From IMG/VR virus record IMGVR_UViG_3300042564_000114, positions 1 to 37,354 of that record: a stretch of DNA of 37,354 bases; one strand, given 5' to 3'. The DNA is from a virus. Positions within the stretch are counted from its first letter, which is position 1; the number at the start of each line of letters is the position of its first letter. Under the pieces are notes generated by a model. That model had not been told where the DNA came from and ran no database searches. It saw only the letters and a program-made list of their open reading frames with translations. Both the position numbers and the translations under genes were made by a program. Below, piece by piece: positions 22,193 through 30,016 of the stretch.

Positions 22193-22909
22193 TTAACTGC
22201 CTGAAACTGAACCACCAGCGGTAATAGCTCCAGCAGATGAGATGGTGACAATTACCGTTGTTCCGTACTTTATAACAAGATTTCCACTCTCTTGCAGGAT
22301 CTTAAAGTTTGCTGTATTTAAAGATCCTGTGAGCGAAAGAACATTAGAAAATACCGGAGTCCCACTGAACGTCGGATTTCCAGAATGAGTTGTGTCGCCT
22401 GAAAATGTTGGCGTTCCTGTAAATGTCCCAGACAATGTGCCGCCGTTGTTTAATACCGGTACGCCGCTGAAGGTGGGATTACCAGAGAAGGTTGGGTTGC
22501 CAGAAAGTGTTGGGCTGCCGGTATAGGTTCCGGACATAGACCCGCCACCACTCAACGCAACAGTTCCACTAAATGTCTTGTTGCCTGATATGGTTTGAGT
22601 GCCATCGAGCTGGACAAAATTTTCAAGAGCAGTCGAAATCAACCGAAGTTCAACCTTGTCACCTGCCGTATATGCGCGAGCAGACGACCCTCCCTGCGCC
22701 CTAACAATAGTGAACGTATCAGATGAGCGAGTGGTGACTTTGACAAACTCTATCTGGTTGCTTGAGTTGACAAGAGCAACGTAGAAAAATCCGCTTGTTG
22801 TTGCCGGGAACAGAGAGCCTGTTCCTGACGCAACAGTCAACGACAGATCCCCGATGAGGATTGAAGACCCGAGGGTCGTGGTTGCGTTATTTGTAAATAA
22901 GACTGGCAT
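22193..22909 (-). CDS. Tail fibre protein with hexapeptide-like repeats (238 aa)
   Basis: A beta-rich N-terminal domain (about 1-100, MPVLFTNNATTTLGSSILIGDLSLTV and FFYVALVNSS), then about 14 short repeats built on SGNPTFSG / GTFTGTPTFSG, and a C-terminal ILQESGNLVIKYGTTVIVTIS segment. Repeats of six to eight residues with small and aromatic positions are typical of triple beta-helix or fibre-shaft regions. The gene is coupled to the preceding S74 fibre gene by TAATG, so it is probably a fibre segment attached to, or an alternative to, that protein. Confidence 0.8.
   Translation of the reverse strand: MPVLFTNNATTTLGSSILIGDLSLTVASGTGSLFPATTSGFFYVALVNSSNQIEFVKVTTRSSDTFTIVRAQGGSSARAYTAGDKVELRLISTALENFVQLDGTQTISGNKTFSGTVALSGGGSMSGTYTGSPTLSGNPTFSGNPTFSGVPVLNNGGTLSGTFTGTPTFSGDTTHSGNPTFSGTPVFSNVLSLTGSLNTANFKILQESGNLVIKYGTTVIVTISSAGAITAGGSVSGS
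22335..22600 (-). repeat. Imperfect short repeats in the fibre-shaft gene
   Basis: DNA encoding SGNPTFSG-type units, with copies of GTTGGGTTGCCAGA/GTGGGATTACCAGA-like words spaced 18-24 bases apart. The units vary by several bases, so they are diverged coding repeats and not a CRISPR or a simple microsatellite. They predict a regular beta fibre and are a place where unequal exchange could lengthen or shorten the shaft. Confidence 0.65.
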
Positions 22910-25056
22910 TACGCCCCCTCTTTCAGTTTTTCTTCGAGAACTATTACCTTGTCAGACAACTCTTTAATCGCCTCAATCAAAAGAGGCACAAGACGCTCAT
23001 ACCTGACAGTTAAATACTGCTCATCAATAGGCGCTGGCGCTACTGCTTGAGGCTGAACGGCCTGCACGGATTGAGCCGTTACACCAACCTCGATAACAGA
23101 CGCATCATATCCAAGAGACACTGCTACTTCGTTGGCGTGATACAGCATTGTCTTGATTGCGCGAACCTTGACCAATGGATCTTCAATGTCACCTATCTTG
23201 GTTTTCAGTCGCTCATCTGAATAATATGCCGTGATATTGTTGGTTGCTCTAATTTCACCAGCAGTAGTAGATGCAGCAGTTCCAACACCAATAGAATTAA
23301 ATTGTGAGTTTTGCGATGTGCTTGTAAAGGTAGCCGCTGAGCCTGAAGCATTGCCAGTTAAGTCTCCAGCAAACGCTGTGGCTGTGAGCAGTCCAGTGCT
23401 TGGGTTAAATGAAAGCTTAGTGCTGGAGGTCTTGACCGAGGAGAATGAACCTGAGTTCGATGTGGACAGTGCTGGGTAATACGTAGCATTGGTTGTCGTG
23501 TCGTCGGTGATGTTTGACCCAGCACTAGCCCATGCAAATGCTGATCCATCCCACTTCAGAAACGTATCAGTTGTTGTTGGCGCTACTGCAAATGCAGATG
23601 CTCCAGATCCTGTTTGATAAGCAATACGATTAGCTCCACCACCAGCAAGATTTGTTGCTGTTGTTGCTGTGTCTGCATTACCGACCAATGCCGCTGTAAT
23701 TGTTCCGGCAGTGAAGTTGCCGCTCGCATCTCTCTGGACGATTGCCAGCGCCGTGTTTGCGCTTGTCGAACTTGTCCATGTCGGAACAGATGCGCCGCCA
23801 GATGTCAGAACCTGTCCAGCAGTGCCAGCAGCGGTGAAGTTAAAAGATGTGGCTGTGCCGTAGGCAATACCACCGGCAACAGGAGTTGATGGGATCAAGC
23901 TATTTTTAACAGACTGAGCAACACCCGGCCTTACATCTGTGTCCGACAGGTACTGTGGGTGGTCATCATCTGTTAGGCCAGACAGATTTCCGTGGTCTGT
24001 AATCAAAGATGGAGCCACTCCAGCAGAAGAGATACTCCTGAGGTCTGTGATGCCCCTCAATCTTGTATGAGGAGTATTTGAATACGAGTTATTGGATTGA
24101 AAGATCAGCTTGTACAGCGGCCTGAACTCAACAGATGGGAATCCGGGCAAGTCCAAATCCTCAAACACAGCAGCTTCTGCATTGTTTAGCGTGGACAGAT
24201 TTGATTGGCTGATTACGCCAACTACCGGGTAGTTAAGGTTGTTGGTCGCAAGAATCCACGTACATGTGAAGTCTGTATTGGTTACATCAACAAGAGTCCA
24301 AACACCGCCAGTAAACAAGTTGTACTGTGGCCTAGCTGTTCCCTGCTTAACGGGATAGTCAGTTGGAGATGTGATTCTCCACTCACTTCCTTCAAGATAC
24401 AGAATTGGTATGCGAGCTGGGCTGCTGAGATCTTGCTCAAATGTATTTGCTGTTGGAGTGTTGGACGAAACAATGTCAATCTGCATGTCCTCGTCAAAGA
24501 ACGTGCCGCCTTCTATCGTTATCTGTGCATCTGCATTTGCACTTCCATCGCCGGATAAAGTGTATCCACTGGCTGCAAATCCATTTGCTATTGCTGCGCC
24601 GCGAGTTCTGTGAAGATACTCGTGCGTCTGCCAGTCAAGAGTAACGCCATGACGTTCGTCGGCAAAGTAAACAGCCTCGTTGTTTGTTGCGTTCCAATAA
24701 ACATAGGATGTTGGCGCATCTTCATCCCATGTGAAGAATGACATCTTTGTTGACAACACGCCAGACGAGCTGAAGTAGATGTAATGAAGGCCAGCAGTGT
24801 CTGGAATGACGACTGTCTGTGCTGTGGTGTAGGTGTACTTCTCACCCTTGCACCAGACAACAAAGTTCGCTCCAACAGGGGTAATCGTAAATGTGCGTGT
24901 ACCCGCATTAAACGAAATCGTTGACTGCGCTATATTGGCATGGCCCATAGGCTCGCCCATGACAGTCTGCGACTCATTGAGACTGGTTAGGTTGGCATCC
25001 ATCTCCGCATTGGTTAGTGGAGAACCCTTGCCCGAGCGAGTTGTAATTGCGGCCAT
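22909..25056 (-). CDS. Tail fibre/spike with C-terminal S74 intramolecular chaperone (715 aa)
   Basis: The N-terminus MAAITTRSGKGSPLTNAEMDANLTSLN is the usual phage fibre attachment segment. A large beta-rich middle follows, including DHGNLSGLTDDDHPQYL, a common fibre repeat, and Thr/Ala/Ser-rich shaft sequence. The end is a Peptidase_S74 chaperone: YYSDERLK with candidate Ser613 and Lys618, the dyad that cleaves it off after trimer folding, then VRAIKTMLYHANE, EVGVTAQSVQAV and YERLVPLLIEAIKEL with a final coiled coil. Cleavage would release about 100 residues. The ATG at 25056 has only a weak ribosome site. Confidence 0.9.
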   Translation of the reverse strand: MAAITTRSGKGSPLTNAEMDANLTSLNESQTVMGEPMGHANIAQSTISFNAGTRTFTITPVGANFVVWCKGEKYTYTTAQTVVIPDTAGLHYIYFSSSGVLSTKMSFFTWDEDAPTSYVYWNATNNEAVYFADERHGVTLDWQTHEYLHRTRGAAIANGFAASGYTLSGDGSANADAQITIEGGTFFDEDMQIDIVSSNTPTANTFEQDLSSPARIPILYLEGSEWRITSPTDYPVKQGTARPQYNLFTGGVWTLVDVTNTDFTCTWILATNNLNYPVVGVISQSNLSTLNNAEAAVFEDLDLPGFPSVEFRPLYKLIFQSNNSYSNTPHTRLRGITDLRSISSAGVAPSLITDHGNLSGLTDDDHPQYLSDTDVRPGVAQSVKNSLIPSTPVAGGIAYGTATSFNFTAAGTAGQVLTSGGASVPTWTSSTSANTALAIVQRDASGNFTAGTITAALVGNADTATTATNLAGGGANRIAYQTGSGASAFAVAPTTTDTFLKWDGSAFAWASAGSNITDDTTTNATYYPALSTSNSGSFSSVKTSSTKLSFNPSTGLLTATAFAGDLTGNASGSAATFTSTSQNSQFNSIGVGTAASTTAGEIRATNNITAYYSDERLKTKIGDIEDPLVKVRAIKTMLYHANEVAVSLGYDASVIEVGVTAQSVQAVQPQAVAPAPIDEQYLTVRYERLVPLLIEAIKELSDKVIVLEEKLKEGA

Positions 25057-25060
25057 GTGA

Positions 25061-25510
25061 TTAGCTTACGGTTACAGTCCAAGTGACAGACATTGCATCG
25101 TCGGAACCTTTATTGACAACAGAGAAGACGGTTCGACAAAGCATTGTTCCGCCAGTGCTGTTATTCAAAATGCCAGCCTCTGTTACCGCGCCAGTGCCAG
25201 TGCCAGCAGGGAATGAAGCTGTGTAGGTAACAACAGCGCCGGAAGATGCTGCACTTGCAAGAGCCACACGACCAAGCTGGCTTTCCATGCCTGTATTGCC
25301 AATCGCAGCCGCAGTGGTTCCAGATCCAATAGCCATGTGACTCATCGCAACAGGACTGTTGGTGGTTGTCTTCAGCATACTTGAAGCAATAAATTCCTTG
25401 CCTGCTGTCAGGACAAGGTTTTTGACGCTACGAGTATCTTTGACAAACCCATGCTTGTCAGTGACCACAATGTCAACATGACCCGTAATTTTGATTTCTT
25501 CATTAACCAT
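25061..25510 (-). CDS. Tail-associated structural protein (149 aa)
   Basis: A beta-rich protein with GHVDIVVTDKHGFVKDTRSVKNLVLTAGKEFIASSM at its start, MSHMAIGSGTTAAA in the middle, and GTGTGAVTEAGILN...TMLCRTVFSVVNKG...TWTVTVS at its end. This pattern is a familiar small structural protein near podoviral tail fibres, probably a tail-side or collar component; I have no formal family name. GAGGT sits six bases upstream of the ATG. It directly precedes the S74 fibre gene in the transcript, so the two may be partners. Confidence 0.75.
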   Translation of the reverse strand: MVNEEIKITGHVDIVVTDKHGFVKDTRSVKNLVLTAGKEFIASSMLKTTTNSPVAMSHMAIGSGTTAAAIGNTGMESQLGRVALASAASSGAVVTYTASFPAGTGTGAVTEAGILNNSTGGTMLCRTVFSVVNKGSDDAMSVTWTVTVS

Positions 25511-25522
25511 GATTAACCTCGT

Positions 25523-26209
25523 TTAAAAAACATAACCTACACCAACGTAGTCTTCAGCAAAATATGTTAAGTCAACATAGTCTTGCTGCACCAAAATGCC
25601 CGAGTCACTTGTGGAAACAGAATCTGTTCTTGTTTTTGTGAATCCTCGAATGCTTGCATCCGAAGCAGTGACAATGTTTTGAACAGCGTGAGCAAATGCA
25701 AATGTTATTCCGTCAGTGGCTTCCGATGAATCGTTCATCGCAAACCCATCTTGGAATTGCTTAGAGAAGCTTTTGGCAATTACATCTTCTGGCGTGACAT
25801 ACTCGTATACAAATTTTTCAAATACCTTTGCGAATACGTCATCAACTCCCTGAGTTTCAGCAAAGATTCTAATTAGAATCAAAGTCCTTGTGAGGCTATC
25901 CAGCAACGTCACCGTATCAGATAGTGGTTTTTCAAAAGACTCAAATACGTAATCGGTAATCAGTGCGCTGTCTGCTAATGACTTAGAGAAAGAGAAAGCC
26001 TTACCATCAGACACTACAGCGGAGTCTGTTATGAAGGCAAACCTTCCTGTGCTATCTAGGCTGGCAAGAACCTGCAAATAAATATATGATATTTCTGAAA
26101 CTGGTATTGATCTCGATACATCAACAACTGGATCTACAACAGACACGGCGGCACGAAGCTTAACGTCTGTTGACGAGACGGTTATTTTTGTAACCGCAAC
26201 CGTAACCAT
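25523..26209 (-). CDS. Repeat-containing structural protein (228 aa)
   Basis: Built from diverged units of about 30-40 residues containing Asp-Ser pairs and aromatic positions (for example AFSFSKSLADSALITDYVFESFEKPLSDTVTLLDSL), ending DYVDLTYFAEDYVGVGYVF. Similar repeats occur in phage tail and collar proteins. No catalytic motif is visible. The start overlaps the preceding Ig-like gene's stop as TAATG, consistent with partners in one structure. The specific place in the virion is not shown by the sequence. Confidence 0.72.
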   Translation of the reverse strand: MVTVAVTKITVSSTDVKLRAAVSVVDPVVDVSRSIPVSEISYIYLQVLASLDSTGRFAFITDSAVVSDGKAFSFSKSLADSALITDYVFESFEKPLSDTVTLLDSLTRTLILIRIFAETQGVDDVFAKVFEKFVYEYVTPEDVIAKSFSKQFQDGFAMNDSSEATDGITFAFAHAVQNIVTASDASIRGFTKTRTDSVSTSDSGILVQQDYVDLTYFAEDYVGVGYVF

Positions 26210-26541
26210 TAGAAGTCCTCGCGGATCTTAAATTTCAAAAGATCGTAGACGGTTTGAATCTGTCCATCGCTGAACGTGATTTCAATCTCACCCTCATAAT
26301 CTCCTGCGTCACCTGTCAGCATTGCTGGAGCGGAGGCTGGGTAGAAGGCGACTTGTCCAGCAGAGCCAGATGTCACCGTTCCCGTTACGGTAGCTTGTAG
26401 GGTTGTGCTTCCGACTGGGCGGAACTTCAAAACAACAGTGGCTCCAGTGATGTTAACCGCAGTTCCTGTGGTCTCGTCGGTAATCGTGCAGACAATGGCT
26501 GGGCGAGTGTCACCTTGAACAAGTTTAATTTTGTCTGTCAT
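26209..26541 (-). CDS. Ig-like/BppU_N-like structural domain protein (110 aa)
   Basis: A single compact beta-sandwich by its strand pattern: MTDKIKLVQGDTRPAIVCTITD, AVNITGATVVLKFRP, GTVTSGSAGQVAFYP, GDAGDYEGEIEITFSDGQIQTV and DLLKFKIREDF. This matches the small domain found at the N-terminus of lactococcal-phage-type upper baseplate proteins (BppU_N), also often encoded alone in phages. It likely helps attach fibres or decorates the tail. ATGA and TAATG overlaps join it to genes on both sides. Confidence 0.78.
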   Translation of the reverse strand: MTDKIKLVQGDTRPAIVCTITDETTGTAVNITGATVVLKFRPVGSTTLQATVTGTVTSGSAGQVAFYPASAPAMLTGDAGDYEGEIEITFSDGQIQTVYDLLKFKIREDF

Positions 26542-27188
26542 GGCTTCCTCAACTTGACTTGTAAAGTAGATCGCACATTGCCGCGCAAAGCTCTCTGTCT
26601 AGCGTCATTCAACCCTGTCATGTAGCGAACTTGATTGAAGTTTGCCGCCTCGTTGTTTGAATAAGGCTTTCCAGGTGTCAGCATCAGCCTTGCCTTTGCA
26701 CCAAACCCAAGAGTCTCGCCCCAGATCTCAAACAAGAAATCAGCAACCTCTGTCACTGTTCGCAGGGGAACGAGAGCCACCCTCATTGTAAGGGCGCTTG
26801 TGTACTTTTGATCCGGAATTGGCAGAATTGTGAAGGTATCCACATCCTTCTGCGTATATCCGGCAGGTGGGCCACTGCTGGGGTTGTAGCCAGTTATGTT
26901 GGTTCGATAGGCATCTGGCACACCGATACCGTCCGGAGCCAAAGCCTCAAGCTCCTGCCCCAGATACCACATCTTCATGATCTTCTGAATGCGGTAGTTC
27001 TTGGGAGGCTCCAGATCGTAATCTGTTATGCCCTCCAAGACGGTAATTGCATCCATCGTGTCCTGATAGATCAAGCTCTTTTCGCAGAACTCAATAATTG
27101 TGTTGCGTAGAGCGCGGATGGCCATGTCTGACGGGCATCCGGGTACATCGGGAAGGATCTCTGGCAGGAATGATTCGAGTGTCTTCAT
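26538..27188 (-). CDS. Tail/connector structural protein (216 aa)
   Basis: Opens MKTLESFLPEILPDVPGCPSDMAIRALRNTIIEFCEKS, a helical segment, with YDLEPPKNYRIQKIMKMWYLG and a TILPIPDQ beta block, and ends in helical basic sequence (ARLMLTPGKPYSNNEAANFNQVRYMTGLNDARQRALRG). Proteins with this sequence pattern are regular members of podoviral head-tail modules. A tail-tube or adaptor role is the best inference. It follows the 115-residue adaptor-like gene with an ATGA overlap. Confidence 0.75.
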   Translation of the reverse strand: MKTLESFLPEILPDVPGCPSDMAIRALRNTIIEFCEKSLIYQDTMDAITVLEGITDYDLEPPKNYRIQKIMKMWYLGQELEALAPDGIGVPDAYRTNITGYNPSSGPPAGYTQKDVDTFTILPIPDQKYTSALTMRVALVPLRTVTEVADFLFEIWGETLGFGAKARLMLTPGKPYSNNEAANFNQVRYMTGLNDARQRALRGNVRSTLQVKLRKP

Positions 27189-27532
27189 GTGATTCCCAGC
27201 AGTGCAGACTTAAATTTTTGGTACAGGGTGGCAGACCGACCGTCCACAGCGAACTCATCATCCCGCAACTCGGCGCGGTGGACAACGTAATCTACCATTG
27301 CAAGAAGGTAGTCGTCAGAAATTGGAATCGTGGAAGCAGCCGTATAGCTTGCGAAAGACGTAGTTAGGTTTGACAGAAACAGATCTGGCCTGACTCGACG
27401 GGCCTCGATGAGAGCCGAGCGAGCATAGCTCATCAACTGGGTCTCCGTATAGCGAGGGATTGGGTTCAACTCAGTGGTTTCATCATTGAGGAGAACTCGC
27501 GCATCGTCCATTACATTTTGAAATGTTGCCAT
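27185..27532 (-). CDS. Head-tail adaptor-like protein, DUF6682-like (115 aa)
   Basis: A small mainly helical protein: TFQNVMDDARVLLNDE, RYTETQLMSYARSALIEARRVRPDLF, then ISDDYLLAMVDYVVHRAELRDDE and a final SATLYQKFKSALLG. The RxxxxxLMxYARxAxxEARRxRPDLF signature is that of DUF6682-type head-to-tail adaptor proteins, which ring the portal and start the tail. It lies where a P22 gp4-type adaptor would be. Five bases separate it from the preceding gene. Confidence 0.8.
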   Translation of the reverse strand: MATFQNVMDDARVLLNDETTELNPIPRYTETQLMSYARSALIEARRVRPDLFLSNLTTSFASYTAASTIPISDDYLLAMVDYVVHRAELRDDEFAVDGRSATLYQKFKSALLGIT

Positions 27533-27537
27533 TTATA

Positions 27538-27849
27538 CTACCAAAGTACCTTTCTAGCCCAGTGGTTTGCACTGAACACATCATCCTTGGTGGGCTGACC
27601 GCTTTTATTTTTGATGCCTGCTGATCTCGCAAGGTAGTTCTTACGGCGCTCAGGGTCTTTGTGTTGGGTGAAATCTTCCATCCCACGCAGACCAAAGCGA
27701 ACAAGCTTCACTTCATCGCCTTTCTTGGCGAGAACGACTTTCTTTTGCTTTGCGCCAGTAGGGGCATTCTTTGGCTTGTTGAAGCCATCAAACTCTTGTC
27801 CACGATAGACGAGCTTGCCACCTTCGCGTTTTATGTCCTTCGCCTTCAT
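27538..27849 (-). CDS. DUF5754-like basic head protein (103 aa)
   Basis: Strongly basic, with the KKVVLAKKGDEVKLVRFGLRGMEDFTQHKDPERRKNYLARSAGIKNKSGQ core and a final HWARKVLW. That FGxxGxxDFTxHKDxxRRxNYLxR signature is the family annotated as DUF5754, found in diverse phages and large viruses. Its function is unknown; the basic charge suggests a DNA-contacting or head-packaged component. The start overlaps the 55-residue gene's stop as ATGA. Confidence 0.8.
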   Translation of the reverse strand: MKAKDIKREGGKLVYRGQEFDGFNKPKNAPTGAKQKKVVLAKKGDEVKLVRFGLRGMEDFTQHKDPERRKNYLARSAGIKNKSGQPTKDDVFSANHWARKVLW

Positions 27850-28013
27850 GCGGCCTCTTTAAACAGTTTGATGGTGATCTCGTCCTGCACGGAAACCTCG
27901 TCGTCAGTTGGCTTCTTTGGCTTTGGCTCGTCTACGACCACCTCGTACCCCAACTCCAGCAGCTTCTCGTCGTAAACCACTATCCTGCCCGTGCGCTTGT
28001 TTCTCATGAACAT
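27846..28013 (-). CDS. 55-aa protein, paralogue of the glycosyltransferase N-terminus
   Basis: A short gene read by eye: ATG at 28013 with AGGAG six bases upstream, and a TGA that overlaps the next gene's ATG. It begins MFMRNKRTGRIVVYDEKLLE, continues LGYEVVVDEPKPKK, and has an acidic-then-hydrophobic tail ending FKEAA. Its first 24 residues resemble the start of the glycosyltransferase just upstream (see that entry); LLELGY is identical. About two thirds of the gene overlaps the 3' end of the glycosyltransferase in another frame. The function is unknown. Confidence 0.72.
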   Translation of the reverse strand: MFMRNKRTGRIVVYDEKLLELGYEVVVDEPKPKKPTDDEVSVQDEITIKLFKEAA

Positions 28014-28938
28014 GTGATTCTCCTAGCTGTAAGACTTGCTCTGGCTTGACTGACTGCAAAGACTCGCAGTTTTTGATGCACCTGTCGTCCCAGCCATGAT
28101 CTCTCTGCCAGTAGCATCCAGCGCATGGCATGTCAGAGCTTATCCCAACGACAGATTCTCCGCAATCAAAAATGAAGTCTCTCGTGGTTGGGCCAAGTAC
28201 CGCCACCGCTGGAGTTCCCAGCAGTCCAGCAATGTGAACCATGCCACTGTCATTCCCAAGCAGGATTGTCGCACCGCCAATCAATTCAAGGATTTCGGCC
28301 ACTGGCCTGTTCCAATAAACCTGGCTGGATGGGATTCTGTCGAGCAGATCCTTGTCCTTTCCAGAGCCTATGACCATCACAAGATAGCCATGATCTGTCA
28401 ACAGATTCGACATATCTGTCCATCTGTTCTCGCTCCACGAGCGAACAGGCCAGATACTGCTTGGTGCAAGCACTGCAATCTTCTGTGATCTGTCGAAGCT
28501 CTTTACCTTGGCGGGTCTTGCTGCTTGGCAGGCTGGGATCTCGTAATACCTACCGATGTTCTTGATGTACCAGTTCGGTCTTGAGCCAAAGCTCTTGTCT
28601 CTACCAGCCCTTAGCTGGCCTGCGTAATCAAGGTTTGCATCAGCGGAATAATCTGATTCCTGACAAATACTGACATTTGGATGTTCGGCGACAGACAGCC
28701 AGTCAACGTGTCTTGTGTGGAGTGTGACATTGAAGCCTTGATCCGCTACACCGCAGGCTGCATACAGCGCACAAACCGCATCACCAATACCAATGGCTGA
28801 GACGTAGAAAGAGACGTCCTTCGTCTTTCTCGGAGGATCTTGCGGATCATCCTCATACTCTTGATAGTAGCCAAGCTCAAGCAAGGATCTATCGTAAGCA
28901 TGAAGCTTATTGGTTTTGGTGTTGCGTAAATAAAGCAT
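27904..28938 (-). CDS. GT9/heptosyltransferase-like glycosyltransferase with fused N-terminal peptide (344 aa)
   Basis: Residues about 1-35 resemble the neighbouring 55-aa protein. The rest is a glycosyltransferase family 9 (ADP-heptose heptosyltransferase-like) core: VSAIGIGDAVCALYAA at the N-terminal Rossmann domain, APSSIWPVRSWSENRWTDMSNLL, then GNDSGMVHIAGLLGTPAVAVLGPT, the classic sugar-nucleotide donor motif, and a Cys-rich GCYWQRDHGWDDRCIKNC end. It may modify host surface sugar to block superinfection, or glycosylate a virion protein. Start at ATG 28938 is chosen for the paralogy; no ribosome site precedes it, as the base right before it is a terminator T-run. The C-terminal tail from about residue 308 is overprinted by the 55-aa gene. 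Confidence 0.82.
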   Translation of the reverse strand: MLYLRNTKTNKLHAYDRSLLELGYYQEYEDDPQDPPRKTKDVSFYVSAIGIGDAVCALYAACGVADQGFNVTLHTRHVDWLSVAEHPNVSICQESDYSADANLDYAGQLRAGRDKSFGSRPNWYIKNIGRYYEIPACQAARPAKVKSFDRSQKIAVLAPSSIWPVRSWSENRWTDMSNLLTDHGYLVMVIGSGKDKDLLDRIPSSQVYWNRPVAEILELIGGATILLGNDSGMVHIAGLLGTPAVAVLGPTTRDFIFDCGESVVGISSDMPCAGCYWQRDHGWDDRCIKNCESLQSVKPEQVLQLGESHVHEKQAHGQDSGLRREAAGVGVRGGRRRAKAKEAN

Positions 28939-28966
28939 AAAAAGGGAGGAGGCCGAAGCCTCCCCC
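28939..28966 (-). terminator. Rho-independent terminator behind the capsid gene
   Basis: On the minus strand the RNA would read GGGGGAGGC-UUCG-GCCUCCUCCC then UUUUU. The stem has nine pairs including one G-U, closed by a C(UUCG)G tetraloop, an exceptionally stable loop, and the T-run follows one base later. It begins 18 bases past the major capsid stop. T7 also has a terminator right after its capsid gene, so capsid transcript should exceed downstream tail transcript. Tail genes then depend on read-through or on an unseen promoter. Confidence 0.87.
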
Positions 28967-28983
28967 AATTCCTCGGCAACTGC

Positions 28984-29982
28984 TTAGGCTTTGGAAACCA
29001 GTGCATTGACCAAAGCTTCGGGCTTGGTCACTTTGTAGCCGTAGACATTCAAACCACGAACGATGTTACCGAATGTGGATTGAGCGCGGATGGTCTCGAC
29101 GTTTGCCATTTGTGAAGCAAAGGAGATTGCATCGCGTGTACCGGCAAGAATGTTCCAGCCACGAACGTCAGCAGCGCCGCCTGTACCGCCGGTGGCTGAG
29201 TCGGAACCCAAGTCAGTGGCGTAAGGCAGGTTGTTGGAGACGTACAGGGTGAAGCGGTCGATCATGCCGAGCTTACCGTTACGCAAGGGAGACTGGCTGT
29301 CGCCGGTCAAGTACGCTTGCTTCAGGTCAGAGTTCTTAATCAAGGCGGCCATCCATGAAGGAATAACCAACCAACGACCAGTCTCAGGAACGTCTTGCTC
29401 GTCCAACACTTGGCCCATGTCCAAAATCAAGTCCAACACGTTGGTCTTGCTGATGGCGCGGGTAGCGTAGGTAGCACCCAAGTTGATGTTGCCAGAGATA
29501 GCACCGGCTGTTGCACCCTTGTTTGCTGCGGCTGCGCCTGCTTTCACACCATTCAACACATCTGCGTCGATAGTGATCTTCATTTGCTCGCTGGCATCGT
29601 TGGTGAACATGTCCATCAACTTAACGTCTGCTTGAACGGCGTCAACGTCATCCAACACCACAGAGAAGTATTGACCTTGGTCAATGTTCAACTCTAAAGG
29701 AGTAGATGTGGGGACTTCGTTTGTCAGGTTCATACCTTTTGTGTATGAACGGATGGTGATGGTGGGGATTGAACGGATATAGACTTTATCGCCTTGACCC
29801 TTGATCTCGCCTTCCCAATCGTTGTTGGTGATCTCTGCAAGAACGGTGCTCTTGTAGAACTTAGCTTGCAACTTGCCAGACCAAACTTCAGGAATGAACT
29901 TGGTTGTACTGGCAGTTGAATACTGGGGATATGCTCCGCTGATGAGGGCTGCGGAACCTGAGCCTGCTACTCCAATAGACAT
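28984..29982 (-). CDS. Major capsid protein, HK97-fold/P22-coat-like (332 aa)
   Basis: The sequence has the features of a major coat protein: N-arm with AALISGAYPQYSTASTTKFIPEVWSGKLQAKFYKSTVLAE, a spine-helix/P-domain pattern (LNIDQGQYFSVVLDDVDAVQADVKLMDMFTNDASEQMKITID), the central RWLVIPSWMAALIKNSD block and a C-terminal WNILAGTRDAISFASQMANVETIRAQSTFGNIVRGLNVYGYKV. AAGGA lies six bases before the ATG. It follows the scaffold gene and is followed by a strong terminator, the usual capsid placement. The length fits a P22-coat-like or T7-gp10-like HK97-fold protein without a long insertion domain. Confidence 0.92.
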   Translation of the reverse strand: MSIGVAGSGSAALISGAYPQYSTASTTKFIPEVWSGKLQAKFYKSTVLAEITNNDWEGEIKGQGDKVYIRSIPTITIRSYTKGMNLTNEVPTSTPLELNIDQGQYFSVVLDDVDAVQADVKLMDMFTNDASEQMKITIDADVLNGVKAGAAAANKGATAGAISGNINLGATYATRAISKTNVLDLILDMGQVLDEQDVPETGRWLVIPSWMAALIKNSDLKQAYLTGDSQSPLRNGKLGMIDRFTLYVSNNLPYATDLGSDSATGGTGGAADVRGWNILAGTRDAISFASQMANVETIRAQSTFGNIVRGLNVYGYKVTKPEALVNALVSKA

Positions 29983-30016
29983 GATTTTTCCTTAAAAAAA
30001 GATTGATTTGTTTGGG

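Noticed and set aside
22335-22600. Possible CRISPR array
   Set aside because: The repeats are in-frame, diverged and 18-24 bases long without unique spacers; they encode a fibre shaft.
28939-28968. TTG-initiated N-terminal extension of the glycosyltransferase
   Set aside because: It would run through the terminator stem; the ATG at 28938 aligns with the start of the paralogous 55-residue protein.
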